Part shown: piece by piece, positions 31,832-42,160 of the stretch | How the letters are laid out: each line of letters starts with the position of its first letter | How positions within the stretch are numbered: the stretch's first letter is position 1 | Source of the DNA: Motacilla alba alba | Taxonomy: Eukaryota > Chordata > Aves > Passeriformes > Motacillidae | Length of the DNA stretch: 64,000 bases | Assembly (NCBI RefSeq): GCF_015832195.1 | Contig: NW_024037374.1 | Location: 3,821,331 to 3,885,330 of the forward strand | Direction: 5' to 3' | Notes under the pieces: model-generated | What the model saw: only the letters and a program-made list of their open reading frames with translations | What the model was told of the DNA's origin: nothing | The model's database searches: none | Translations under genes and position numbers: made by a program

Positions 31832-32287
31832 TCATCTTCCCTTCTCTCTAAATGCTAAATAGAACAGGCCTATCAGCAGCACCAGCCTCTGTATGATATC
31901 ATTAGTATTTAGAGAAGATCTGAACCCTTCAAAAACTGGTGGGGCAGGCCCAAAGAGATGGTTAAAGGGTTGGGAGAAAATTTCCCCTGATGTCATTTCC
32001 TTACAGCAGGTGCCATTATTAAAGTACCCCCAAAACCATACAGTTAGTGTGTGAGAGCTGTGAATCCATGTGCCTGCTTTCCAGAGGAAGTTAAAAATCC
32101 ATGAATTCCTCACCTTATTCACCCATAAAACAAACCGGATAACAGCCACAGTAGCCTTGGTTACAGGACCCATGTTTAGATAAGGGCCTGAAAATGGCAG
32201 AAATACAGCCTGGATCATGTGCTGCCCAAACCAGGGTAAGCTGGACCACATGGTGTTGCCTAATGAGGTTTCTATAGCAGCATACAA
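31832..32287 (-). CDS. Leader (pre-gag) ORF with hydrophobic segments, copy 1
   Basis: 151 codons directly downstream of the primer-binding site and upstream of gag. Three hydrophobic stretches (residues ~25-60, ~80-95, ~135-147) suggest a membrane protein. There is one N-glycosylation motif (NGT) followed by CC. It has no retroviral domain I can name. The paralogue 51848-52189 keeps 113 codons of it with an in-frame 3-bp deletion and an altered start. Two copies keeping an open frame is suggestive but not proof of function. Confidence 0.55.
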   Translation of the reverse strand: MYAAIETSLGNTMWSSLPWFGQHMIQAVFLPFSGPYLNMGPVTKATVAVIRFVLWVNKVRNSWIFNFLWKAGTWIHSSHTLTVWFWGYFNNGTCCKEMTSGEIFSQPFNHLFGPAPPVFEGFRSSLNTNDIIQRLVLLIGLFYLAFREKGR

Positions 32288-32338
32288 AAATTAGATTACT
32301 CAGGAACTGTTATTCCCTTTTTGTTTCTATGCCCTTGA

Positions 32339-32356
32339 GCCGCATGTTGGGTGCCA
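32339..32356 (-). other. Primer-binding site, tRNA-Lys-like, copy 1
   Basis: Minus strand TGGCACCCAACATGCGGC. It differs from the standard tRNA-Lys(1,2)-type site at three positions, two of them CpG-decay changes. It lies five bases inside LTR-B. Confidence 0.65.
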
Positions 32357-32361
32357 AAATC

Positions 32362-33011
32362 TGTCTCGGTTTGGAAAGACAGGTGCCTGCTAAGAAATGC
32401 AGGAGCCTCCCCTGAAATGGAAAATGTAAACCCCCTCCCTCCAAATTGCTATAAATTTTAAATCAAGGGGCTCTCAGGCAAAAAATATGGGAGCCGGAAA
32501 TAATAGAAAGAAAATAAAAGGATAAAATAAACAATACAATTAACTAAAACAGCACTGATAGAGTCAGAACATAACCTGACACCCTGTTAGTCAGGGTGTT
32601 GGTACCAGTCCAGATGGAATGGTGGCTGCAGTGCTCCTGCAGTGTCAGGTGTGGTTCGGCTAGGACAGGGATCCTGTAGAAAAGGGTGTAGTCTTCTTCT
32701 GATGATCCAGTAGAAGAAGAGGCAGCTGCTATTCCTCTGGGAAATCCAGCGGAGAAGCCGCGTTGGTATTTCCAGAATCTCTGGATTATATCTAGGTAGC
32801 AATGCTTGGCTCCTCCTTCTGGGCACAGCATTTTACAGTGGGATGCTAAATTTCTTATCAGTCATGCAGTGACATTCAAAAGCCTCTTATCAGCACATGC
32901 CCCCCAGAGGGAGGAGTGGGTGTGGAAGAGATAAAAACCCTGCTCAACTAACAGAGGACAACTGCCATAGAGAGGGCAAATAGACTATGTCTTGCCTTGC
33001 AATCTGGGACA
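32362..33011 (-). repeat. 5' LTR (LTR-B family) of ERVL-like copy 1
   Basis: TGTCCCAGATTGC...CGAGACA on the minus strand, with a TATA-like 'agatataatc' and the U3 motif 'ggaggagccaagcattgc'. Same family as the solo LTR at 12992-13691. The duplication's homology with copy 2 ends at this LTR's outer edge. Confidence 0.85.
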
Positions 33012-33690
33012 GCGTCCCAGGCTGAGCAGCAGAGCCCAGCAGAGGCAGCCCAGGGCCCCGGGCAGCACAGCCCCCGAGCTCTGCAGAGCAGCAGCCCCAG
33101 CTCGGGGCTGGGGAGCAGGGCAGGGGCAGCAGCAATGGCTGCTCAGGCCAGCCCAGATGTGTTCCCCTGGGAAAGGCTCTGGGGGCAGCTGGCATGTGCC
33201 AGGAGCAGAGCAGGAGCCCGTGGGTGTGCAGAGGAGCCCTGGCAAGAGGCTGCCGTGTCCCTGGGCCAGCAGGAGCTGCCTGAGGAGCCCCAGGGCCAAC
33301 TCTGCTGCTGGGCTGGGCAGGGGGGCTGGCCCTGGGGCTGCAGGAGCTGCCTGAGCTGAGCATCTGCTGAGCACTCCAGACACAGAGTGACTGTCCCTGA
33401 GCTCCAGCACCTCCAGTTCCTGCTGCAGGGCCAGACCTGACTCTGCTGCTCTGCTGGGCTGGTGCAGGGGCAAGGAAAGGCTGAACTGGGCAGTGCCAGG
33501 GAGAGGAAAACAATGGAGCCTTGTCCCCATGAGTCCCCACAGTGTCAGAATGGTCTCCGTGGTTCCATGAGGCCCCACAGTGTCACAATGGCCCCTTGGT
33601 TCCATTCAGCCCCACAGGGTCACCATGGTCCCCTGGTTACAGGAGGCCCTGCAGTGTCACAAGGGCCCCTTGGTTCCATGGAGCCCACAG
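33012..33690. other. GC-rich sequence ending in a ~37-bp minisatellite
   Basis: 33012-33505 is GC-rich without a recognisable gene. 33510-33690 is four to five units of the 'ccccacagtgtcacaatggc' minisatellite family seen at 10020-10290 and 55441-56510. Confidence 0.6.
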
Positions 33691-33693
33691 GGT

Positions 33694-34342
33694 CAGTTTT
33701 GCCAGTGGGCAGGGTCAGCACCAAAGACACAGACACCAACTGAACGAATTGTGTAATTTATGTAATGTACATCTGCAAAAAATTACAAAAGGAGAAGTCC
33801 AGCAATGCACCCAACCATCACTGCCAAAGATTGCAGCAGTGATTCAGAAAGATCCAGCACCAGTTACCCTCAGGCTTTGCCATCCCCCAGATCCACACAG
33901 CAGCTGGGGGAAGCTGTCACAGCCAAGGGCTGCAGAGCCACTCCTGGGCACTGGCAATTCCTGCAGCTGCCTCCAGCCACAGGGGAGGCTCCAACCTCGC
34001 TGTGACAGGGCCCAGCTCTGACAGTGCTGAATGAACAAACTGACAGCACTGCTAGTGCAGGAACATCTGGTTTCATCCTCCTCTTGGGTTCCTCCCAAAG
34101 CCTGGCCAAGGCCCAAGGAGGAACCAAGGGAGGTGACTTTGACCATTCAGCTCCAAACAAGGCCAGATGGGGCCTTGTCTGATTTTTAAATACAGAAAGA
34201 TAAGTCCACATTTTACGAATTAATAGACACAGAGATCATATTGCTAATAAAGATTCATTAGTGAGCAGATACAAAGATAACCTTTGGTTGGAAGGTTCAT
34301 CTGGAGGTCAGCTTTGGCTCAAGGCCTGCTGTTCAGGCCTCA
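33694..34342 (-). repeat. 3' LTR of third ERV
   Basis: Directly repeated with 37542-38206. Shared anchors are 'cagtgggcagggtcagcacc', 'aagattgcagcagtgattca' and 'gataacctttggttggaagg'. Edges are inferred from where homology stops. Confidence 0.75.
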
Positions 34343-34699
34343 GTCAGGGCCTGGTGTTGAGGACTCAGGACTTCAATTGGGTCCTTTAACCTGCAGATGA
34401 ACTACAACCTTCAGAACAATTCTTACAATAACACAGTTCAGATTTAGATATTAGACATGAAGGCATGGCCTCTTGTTCTTCAGGTACATGCTGTTCAAGT
34501 TCATTACTCAGAGCTATAATTCACATTCCTTTTAAAACAGCCCCAATTAGTTGCTGTTCTCTGTTGTTTTACTAAATGTCCCTTTTTTCTTGAGACAGTG
34601 TCTCTTTTTAGACAAGTCTCAGAACTCCATTTCCAGCACAAGGTGTCACAACAACTCTAACATGGAATCATAACACACCAAGTGCTCACACTGCAATGA

Positions 34700-34965
34700 T
34701 TACAGACACTGCCACAAATTCATTTCACAGCAGCCTCCAATTTGGCAGCAATGAAGCCAGTCCCACCCAAAAGAATTTTCTTCTTTCTGCCACTCTTCTA
34801 CTGCTCTTTCTGTCGAGGTGATTCCTGACTGTTGGACTTCCAACCCATCACTGATAGCAGTGCAACATTCCTGTCCTAGAACAGCACAGGTTCCTCCCTG
34901 GCCAGCAAGCAGATCATCCAAGGCCATGTGGTTCTGTAGTGCCCCATTCTTGTTTGCTGGAGCTG
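34700..34965 (-). pseudogene. env transmembrane subunit remnant, third ERV
   Basis: The minus-strand frame has an immunosuppressive-domain-like LQNHMALDDLL followed by GGTC-AVLGQE-CC, the CX6CC motif of gamma-type envelopes. It runs to a stop at ~34700 with no clear membrane anchor before it. A second cysteine cluster (HCC, GGCC) follows. The surface part lies upstream at 35025-35700. Confidence 0.75.
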
Positions 34966-35024
34966 CTGGGATGTGCCATTGGACATTTTAACAGTATAAT
35001 TTGCTATTTCTTCTAAGAATCAAT

Positions 35025-35700
35025 TTATCTCATGACTGTAAACTCCACAGGACGAGGCAGTGCCCATGGGGCACAGGGTGAACCAGAATCTTTTGCTTGC
35101 TGAAACCCAAGGCACTCATTGGGGGTAAAATGTTCTCTGGGCCCCAACTCTTCCTTGTGGCTGTTGCTGAAGGACCCTAAATGGTGGCCCTGCAGCTGGG
35201 AGTGGTGTGACACTGACACTGAATCAGCTCCAGCACCCCAAGTTCTGCTGACATTGGGAGTGATGGTAAAGCACAGAAATCCTCTCACACTGTGGCCTCT
35301 GTTACTAGAACAGGGTTTGGCTTCTCCTGAAGGGAAATCCTGGGGAATCCTGTCAAACTGATCATTGCATTCCTGTGTTCCACAGCACAGTTTTCTGTAA
35401 CTGTCCCTTCATTGGCTCCGTTACCAGGCAGAGCCCATGGACAGAGTTCTGGCCACCCCACAGGGTGGGCCCTCCAAGGGAACCCCATTCCTCCCAACTG
35501 CAGCTGAGAACATACCCAGCAATTAGTGACATGGAGTACTTTGGCTACTTTGAGCTTTAAATTTTCAAAACAGTTCTGATGACCAATCCCTTGGTGAAGC
35601 TCTAGAGGTGTTTCTGCAAGCAAAGATTCTGGCTGACTCTCAAGATACAACTTACAGACACCAGCAGTACTTCAGGGACAAGGGTTACTCATTTTTGTTC
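35025..35700 (-). pseudogene. env surface subunit remnant, third ERV
   Basis: Two overlapping frames (35285-35650 and 35025-35288). The first carries NCWVC, the CXXC motif by which gamma-type SU bonds to the CX6CC of TM (~35512-35523). Frame changes near 35285 break it. Order and motifs agree with the TM remnant at 34700. Confidence 0.65.
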
Positions 35701-35707
35701 CTCAATC

Positions 35708-35974
35708 TCATTTGGGATAAGAACAATAATTCTGTTGTCCATGGAGCTGGTGCCTTTTCAATTCCAGAATAATGCCCCCAAGTCCTTTGCTGTTCAGCTT
35801 TAGCACGGTGTCTGTGCGTAACAAAGCTTGGTGGGGCCCTTTCCCCTGTGGCTGGAAGGGGGCCGGGTCCCAGTCCCTGAGGGGCACCCAGGCTCCTGGA
35901 TGGAATTTGTCTGGAAGTCCCTCAGTGTCACAGCAGCCTTCACATGGAGCCCCGTGGATCAGAGCATTTTCCAA
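35708..35974 (-). pseudogene. Integrase C-terminal (GPY/F-like) remnant, third ERV
   Basis: An 88-codon frame with the pattern W-V-P-L-R-x-W, then K-G-P-H-Q-x-L-L-R-T-D-T. This resembles the GPY/F module at the end of gamma/ERVL-type integrases. It sits between the dUTPase and env. Confidence 0.55.
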
Positions 35975-36110
35975 AGGGGCCGTTGGGGCAAACAGGGAGA
36001 TTTGCTCTGGCAGGATGTGTAAAACAATCTCCTGTAATATCTACTTGCTCTCACACAGAACACTGGGCTGCAGGGACACATTCCCATTGTTCCTGCCCAG
36101 CTTTCAGCAT

Positions 36111-36752
36111 TCAAACAGTGCTGCCTTTCCCAGGAGCTGCTCCTTCAGCTGCCTCGGGAGGACCTTTTGGCCTCTGGAGCCACACTCTGGCTCCAGGATT
36201 AGGACTGCTGGATCCAAACCCTTTATCTCCACCACCAGCAGTGATTTGTGGTGGATCTCCTTCTTTCACAATTGTTTTAAAAACTGACAGTATCAATAAT
36301 TGTGCTACGCTGTCATGGAGTTGAATAATCCAGTCTTGTTCACTATTTTTTAACACAATTCCTTCAATTTCTCCTTGATAATCTGCATCAGTTCCTCCTC
36401 CCATGACAGGAACACTTTGCAAGGCCAAGCTCCAGTGAGCAGTTATCAACCCAAAGTGTCCTGGAGGAATCTGAATTCCTGTTTTGGTATTGATAGCTCT
36501 CATTTGCTTCTGATTTATCCTGACTAATTCCAATGCATGAAGGTCCAGCCCTGCAGCTTCTGGGCTGGCCCTGCCAGGGGCCATCACAGCCAGAACAATT
36601 TCCCAGGCAGTCCAAGTCTCACTGTCCGTGGCTGTATTTGCAAATTGGGTGCAGCCGTGCACAGCCAGGGGGTTTCCATTGCCCCAGTGGGCCATTGTTA
36701 AGGGCATGGAGCACATCTGGGAGATGGGTTCTCCATGGGGACAGGTTCCCAT
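36111..36752 (-). CDS. Retroviral dUTPase, third ERV, all five motifs recognisable
   Basis: A 213-codon frame. Motif 1 is PEAAGLDL (64-71), motif 2 is degenerate (~105-111) and motif 3 is [10 protein letters not shown] (120-129) with the substrate-loop tyrosine. Motif 4 is DSVAQLL (147-153) and motif 5 is the glycine-rich [11 protein letters not shown] (173-183), so the core spans ~36198-36575. The enzyme hydrolyses dUTP and keeps uracil out of viral DNA. Unusually, integrase-core-like sequence lies just upstream (36740-36860) and GPY/F-like sequence downstream (35708-35974). No protease follows, unlike betaretroviruses. The frame is open but the motif 2 serine is not convincing, so activity is doubtful. 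Confidence 0.82.
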   Translation of the reverse strand: MGTCPHGEPISQMCSMPLTMAHWGNGNPLAVHGCTQFANTATDSETWTAWEIVLAVMAPGRASPEAAGLDLHALELVRINQKQMRAINTKTGIQIPPGHFGLITAHWSLALQSVPVMGGGTDADYQGEIEGIVLKNSEQDWIIQLHDSVAQLLILSVFKTIVKEGDPPQITAGGGDKGFGSSSPNPGARVWLQRPKGPPEAAEGAAPGKGSTV

Positions 36753-36860
36753 CTCCTCATATTTTCAGCTGCTCTTTTGACAACCCCTTCACCTGTTCAT
36801 CCAATCCTGCAGCTTGAGGATTGCCTGGGATATGAAATACCCAGAAGTCCTAATCACGGC
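36740..36860 (-). pseudogene. Integrase core remnant, third ERV
   Basis: Minus-strand frame with HIPGNPQAAG followed by an E-x-x-K-G-L pattern, like the region around the catalytic glutamate of integrase cores. In this copy DEQ stands near where VER is usual. One in-frame stop. Short, so moderate confidence. Confidence 0.5.
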
Positions 36861-36999
36861 ATTTCTCACAGTAACAGAAAAAGCATTCTGCATCACAGGA
36901 TCAGCAAATCCTGTAAAAATAGCCAATTTCATCCCTTCCTCTTTTATTTTTTGTGCACACTCTTGCAAAGTTTACCACTGACATTTGGGTCTTGGCCAG

Positions 37000-37509
37000 T
37001 TCTTTTCTGTAGGGTATTTAGTGTCACAGTGAGCAGCCAAAGCTGCTCATCAGCATTGTCAGCCTTCACATTATCCATTTTATTATATAGATATAAATAG
37101 AGATTGTTGCATTATATTATATAAAACTATTAACATTAAAAAAAAAATACTATTATAATATCACTTGCACAAATGAACCAGAGCTCAAGATTAAAACTTC
37201 CTTCTGTCACTCCATGTGGGAGTGTTCCAACAACAATTCTTCCTTCTGTTGGTGCTGTTTCCAATGTGGTGTTATGAAAATCCATCCTCGTCTTCCCAAA
37301 CCCACAAGTTCTTTTCCTTTTCCAATATGTAAATTTTGGATGCATTTTAAGCCACCCAGGGGTTCAGCCTCTTTTAACCTACTGCCCCACTGCTCACATC
37401 CTGCTCTGATCTCAGCCCACTCCAGAGCCAGCCAACTCCAGGGAAGGGCTTCCCACCTGGGAATTTCAGCTGGGACTGACTCCTCACATTTGCATTTAAA
37501 AAGTGACAT
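37000..37509 (-). pseudogene. gag-like ORF(s), third ERV
   Basis: A 100-codon frame (37207-37509) starts just after the 5' LTR with a hydrophilic, tryptophan-containing peptide. A second stretch at ~37000-37080 has an alpha-helical pattern. Assigned to gag by position only. Confidence 0.4.
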
Positions 37510-37541
37510 TTTGTTGTGATCTGGCCAGACTGTGCCAGTTT

Positions 37542-38206
37542 TGTTTTACCAGTGGGCAGGGTCAGCACCAAAGACAGACACCAACTGAAGGAATCAGTGT
37601 CATTTACTGCAGCTCAAAGCAGCAAAGAATCACAAAAGGAGCAGCTCAGCAATGCACCCAACCATCACTGCCAAAGATTGCAGCAGTGATTCAGAAAGAT
37701 CCAGCACCAGTTACCCTCAGGCTTTGCCATCCCCCAGATCCACACAGCAGCTGGGGGAAGCTGTCACAGCCAAGGGCTGCAGAGCCACTCCTGGGCACTG
37801 GCAATTCCTGCAGCTGCCTCCAGCCACAGGGGAGGCTCCAACCTCACTGTGAGAGGGCCCAGCTCTGACAGTGCTGAATGAACAAACTGACAGCACTGCT
37901 AGTGCAGGAACATCTGGTTTCATCCTCCTCTTGGGTCCCTCCCAAAGCCTGGCCAGGGCCCAAGGAGGAACCAAGGGAGGTGACTTTGACCATTCAGCCC
38001 CAAAGAAGGCCAGATGTCAGATTTCATGGCCTTGTCTGGCTCCTAAATACAGAAAGGTCAATACATGTCTCACCAATGAGTGGATACATCTATCACAGTG
38101 CTAATGAGCATGCATATTTCATTAGTGAGCAGATACAAAGATAACCTTTGGTTGGAAGGTTCATCCAGAGGCCACCTTTGGCTCAGGGCCTGCTGTTCAG
38201 GCCTCA
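37542..38206 (-). repeat. 5' LTR of third ERV
   Basis: See 33694-34342. Minus strand begins TGAGGCCTGAACAGCAGG. It lies directly upstream of the CR1 tail at 38228 on the plus strand. Confidence 0.75.
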
Positions 38207-38227
38207 CTCAGGGCTGTTCTCCAGGCC

Positions 38228-38345
38228 TTGGCACTTCAGGGACGTGGTTTAGAGCTGGGCTTGGCACTGCTGGGTGACCAGCTGCACTGGATGAGCTCAG
38301 AGGTCTTTTCCAACAGAAAGGATTCTGTGATTCCAGGATTCTATC
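38228..38345 (+). mobile_element. CR1 LINE 3' end
   Basis: 'cttcagggacgtggtttaga' ... 'gaggtcttttccaacagaaa' ... 'gattctgtgattccaggatt': CR1 3' terminus. Confidence 0.85.
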
Positions 38346-40420
38346 TGCTGCATTCAGCTAGGTCCATGTCAGCAGCATTCATTTGCTCAGAAAGTCTCCT
38401 CTTGCCCAGCTCTTGTGGCCTGAGGCTTCAGCTCCTTCAGCTCCTGGTGCTGAGCTGCTCCTGCTGAACGAGACGACTCGGAGAGAAGAAAACAGTCCAT
38501 CCAATTCCTTCTGGGACACGGAGAGGGAAGGCTCTGAAAACAGGAGCATTGTTTGGTGTGGCCTCCTCTCTGCCCTTCACACCTTTCAGCGCTCTGAACC
38601 AGCCAACAGCTTTCTCCAGGAGTGCAATGAAGCAGCTGTTCCTGCTCCCGGGTCTGGCTCTCTCCTGTCTCTGACCTTGTCTGGTTTTGTCCCTCTTGCT
38701 GTGCCCTCTGTTCCCCAGGGCTCGGTGGCTGCTGCCCAGGACTGTGGGACTGGCACAGATCCAGTGGTCCAGACCCTCCTTTCTCTGCCCTTGGAGCTGC
38801 CTGGGCACAGCAGCCTTTTCCATCTGGAAGCTGCCCATGGACAGGGAGTCCCCAGCTCCGTTCCTTGCACAACCCCAGGAGCCCAGGGCTGCCATCTCAA
38901 GTCCCTGCTGGCACTGGGGGCTCCCAGGTGCCTCAGGCTGCTGTGACACCGCTGCACACGGCAGGCAAGAGTGGCAGGGGCTGTGCTCAAAGTCAGCTCC
39001 ATGTGCTGCTGCTGCTGCTCTGGGGTCATTTGTGCAGCCCTGGCCCAGAGTCAGGGATCAGCTCCAGGCCCTGCTGCTGCTCCCTCGGGATCAGCCCCAG
39101 TTTGGGTGCTGCTGTCAGGGCCAGCAGAAGCGGTGGCTGGAGCAGCGGGTGCTGACAGTGCCCCAAGCCCCGGGGCCGGAGGGGTCCCTGGGCTGGGGCT
39201 GGGAGGGAGCTGCCCCTTGTTCTCCCTCCACCCCAAGCAAAGCTGGGCCGGGCACAAGGGGGGCAGCACAGCCACCAGGGAGCCTGCGAGTCTCTTCCAG
39301 CCCTGGCTGCTCAGAGTTTGGCCTTGGAGCCTCACGTGGACAAAGGCAGCTGCTCCTGGTCCCTCTGTGTGCCCGTGTTCAGCAGTGCTGCTCCATCAGT
39401 CTGTGCCCAGCAATGGGGAAAAGCCTCAGCCCTGCAGGGCCAGGAGCTGCCGGGCTCTGCCTGAGCAGCTCAGCCAGAGGGAAGGGAGCTGCTGCACACA
39501 GGAACCAGGATCAAAACACATTCCTTTTAGAGGATGTGTTTCCTATTCAAAGAGAAAAAAAAGGAAATAGTCATAAAAAACTGTATAAAATTTGAAAGAT
39601 AAAAACAAAAACCAAGTGTGTTGTGAAAAACTTCTCTAGCTTTGGATTAAGAGGTAACTGATCTTTTGAAAGAGAACTCAGTTATTTACTTTGTGAACAT
39701 GCTGATGGCATGGATCCATCTTACGGACCTCAACAGCCTTTTAAAAAAGTTTTTGGGGTTTGTTTCCAACACTATTTTTTTAAATTGTAGTTAAAGCAAT
39801 AGGAAATTGCTTTGTGCCCTGCCAGCTCCAAGCAGGACTGGGAATCTAAACTCTGTCAAATCTCAAATCCTTTAGAAAATGCCCTTCCTTCTCACCCTGT
39901 GAATGAGCTGCACACTCCCCTTGAAACTGTCAGGGGTTTATCAAAGACACAAAGTCCCACTTACAGCTTTTTGCTCTGGTTTGGAAGTTCAGAAGGGCAA
40001 TTCTCCATCCACCAGCTCCAGACTGCACTGCCTCAGGAACACGGCCCACTTGCCAGCTTTGGCCCACTTGTGGCACTTCTAGAGGAGGAAGAAAGTGCAA
40101 TTGCACAATTCCAGCCAAAAAGGAATCAAGAGTGCAACAGACAAAACATCCTGGGGAGATGCAGGCGTTCAGCTGGGACTGCGGAGAGTTTGGGTCCTTG
40201 CCAATTGGATGTGTGTCCCCAGCTGCAATCTCTGGGCCTGCAGGAGAGTCTCACTCACCTGCCAAAGCAGAAAGCTCAGGCGCTGTGCTCGGAACAGGCT
40301 TGTCTGATGCAAAGCTGTCAGAGCAATGTGAGGGCAGAGCCAGCCCAGCCGTGCCCAGGGCTGAGCCCAGCAGAGCCCTGGCAGAGCCCAGAGCAGCCTC
40401 AGCACCCGCAGAACCCGGCT
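38346..40420. other. No gene recognised
   Basis: GC-rich to 39500 with overlapping ORFs on several frames, then an AT-rich stretch (39530-39830). The 428-codon plus-strand ORF beginning at 39812 shows no domain and overlaps PIM-intron-like sequence, so I do not call it. Confidence 0.45.
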
Positions 40421-40424
40421 GCAA

Positions 40425-40640
40425 GGAGAGAAACCAGAAACCGCCCGTCAGCTGAAGGCTCCTGTCCCCTTGTCCCAACGCCCGCGGTGCCCAGGCCATG
40501 CTGGCTGTGCCCAGAGCTGTGCCCAGAGCTGCCCAGCACTGCTGCCTCTGGGAGCAGAGCAGGAGGGCAGGACATGTGCCCAGCCTGCAGCCAGCCACGG
40601 CACATCCAGCCCTCAGCAGCTGCCCAGAGCCAAAAGCAGC
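40425..40640 (-). repeat. Second copy of PIM-like intron sequence
   Basis: Resembles 41311-41500 ('gaaaccagaaaycrcc', 'gcccaggccatgctggstgt', 'gagagcaggacatgtgcc'), implying a tandem relic of the kinase gene. I see no exon attached to it. Confidence 0.5.
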
Positions 40641-41203
40641 TGGGCAGCCAAATGAAGAATTCATTGCGTCTGCCCCAGCAAAGGGGGAACCTTTGGTGCC
40701 CGGCCAGGCTGTGCCATGCACAGACCTGGGAGCATCCCCCTGGCTCTGGACTCACCTGCAAATTGGGCATGGAGCGTGTCTTTGAAGAAGGTGCCAGAAT
40801 CCAAGTCCATCCTCTTCAGCTGGCCAGGCCGAGGAAGAGACTGTCATCCTTGAGGCTGTCCTTGGTGTCTCCAGCAGCAGCCCCACCTGGTACAGCTTCT
40901 CCAGGGGCTCCTTCTCCTTCCCTGGGGCCAGACCAGGCTCTCAGGGCTCTGCCCAGGGCCCCAGCTGTCAGTGAACCAGACAAGCAAAGCCAGGGCGGAT
41001 GGTGGCCACCAGTGCTTGCCACACCAGGTCTCCAGCTCAGCTCCAGCCCAAGAGCTGCGTGTTCCCTTCTGCTGACCCCTGCTCAGAGCCACAGGTAGGA
41101 CAAAACCAATCTCGTTTGCTCTGGCACTGATTGCCAAGAGGTGTGTGGAGCTGGACCTGCCAGGCCCCTGGATCCAACTGTGCACGTGGATCTCTTCCAT
41201 CTT

Positions 41204-41728
41204 CTAGGGCAGAGGAACACCTTGCACCCAAGGATGGCAGAAAAGCTCTTCCAAGGATGGCCTGTCTGAGGGCTGCATGGACAAACACCTCTTAATGACA
41301 TCTTGGCACTCTGGGGAGAGAAACCAGAAATCACCAGTCAGTTGGAGAAGCTGCCCCCCCATTCCCTTGCCCAGGCCATGCTGGGTGTGCCCAGAGCTGG
41401 GCCTAAACTTCTCCATGGATTCTCTGTTTGGAGGAGAGCAGGAGAGCAGGACATGTGCCACCTCCTCAGCAGCTGCCAGAGCAGGATGCCCATGAGCCCG
41501 CTGCTGTCTCCCAGCACTGGTATTCTCCCCGTGCCCAGAGATGAGGATCCACCTTGAGAGAGCCGTGGTGAGAACAAGATGGGCCCCCAGATGATCTCCT
41601 GGCCCTCCTGAACGGGTGCTTGCCCATGACCAGCTGGTACAGCAGGAGGCCCAGGGACCAGATCGTCGCTGCCTCGCCATGGTAGCGCTGGTGGTGGATC
41701 CACTCGGGTGGGCTGTAGGACAGGGTTC
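41204..41728 (-). pseudogene. PIM1-like serine/threonine kinase, last two exons, frameshifted
   Basis: Penultimate exon 41553-41728: acceptor ...TTCCACAG, donor AAG|GTGGAT. It encodes the kinase activation-segment end and helix F ([26 protein letters not shown]). Last exon 41204-41310: acceptor CTCCCCAG. It encodes ECQDVIKRCL, PSDRPSLEEL and HPW to a TAG. These are PIM-family C-lobe signatures; PIM kinases are constitutively active cytosolic survival kinases, and PIM1-like genes are amplified in songbirds. The exon phases agree, but one base is missing or extra near 41610, between KHPF and GQEII, so the frame breaks. Upstream exons would fall in or beyond the gap at 42161. A relic is likelier than a sequencing error, but both remain possible. 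Confidence 0.78.
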
Positions 41729-42160
41729 CTGTGGAACACAGACAGAGCTCAGCAGGGGGATGCTGCTGCTCCCAGAGCCTGGTCCCAGCATCCCTGGGCA
41801 TGTGGAGGCTGCCCCAGTGGCACACGAGGTGACTGCTGCCCTCTCACCAGCACCTGGGACTTGTGTACAAACTCGGGGCTGGAAAAGAAGCCGCTGGGGC
41901 TGGAAGAGGGCAGCAGAAGCCCTGGGAAGGCCCAACCATGACACACAAAGGAAAAACCCACCCCGTGGCGGAGAAAACCCACTGTCCTCCCTGCCTGCTT
42001 GGCCCCCAAAAATATTAATAAGCCAAGGCAAACAAGGGGAGCAGAGCAGTCCAAGCCCTTCCTTGCCTGCACACCAAACTGTCCGGGGCACGGGGTCAGA
42101 CCCCCCATCTCTGCTACCCCCATGGGGGTTTTTGTCAGGCTGGCTGCCCCAGCTCCAGCC

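Larger units (their letters stand above)
24973..33011. repeat. Segmental duplication copy 1, right part
   Basis: Matches ~44917-52953 in the same orientation across zinc-finger gene, CR1, LTR-A, ERVL interior and LTR-B, with scattered substitutions and small indels (for example 9 bp missing from copy 2 near 48250). Confidence 0.93.
26529..33011 (-). mobile_element. ERVL-like provirus, copy 1 (minus strand), with two unlike LTRs
   Basis: Read on the minus strand: LTR-B (33011-32362), primer-binding site, leader ORF, gag, protease, RT, RNase H, integrase, 3' non-coding, polypurine tract (27195-27206), LTR-A (27194-~26529). No env is present. The terminal repeats belong to different families, unlike a normal provirus. 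The same arrangement occurs in the paralogous copy at 46472-52953, so it predates the duplication. Confidence 0.85.
33694..38206 (-). mobile_element. Third ERV (minus strand): dUTPase- and env-bearing, heavily deleted
   Basis: Two similar ~650-bp terminal repeats (33694-34342 and 37542-38206) bracket a 3.2-kb interior. Read on the minus strand this gives a gag-like ORF, a short integrase-core-like patch, a dUTPase, an integrase GPY/F-like patch, env SU and env TM. RT, RNase H and protease are not seen. Stops and frame changes are frequent, so it is an old, dead element. Repeat edges are approximate and I could not identify a target duplication or primer-binding site with confidence. Confidence 0.78.

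Noticed and set aside
37520..37545. Primer-binding site of the third ERV (TGGCACAGTCTGGCC)
   Set aside because: Its distance from the LTR end is uncertain and I cannot match it to a tRNA.
39812..41098. 428-codon plus-strand ORF
   Set aside because: No domain, proline/serine/alanine-rich by GC content, and antisense to PIM-like intron sequence.
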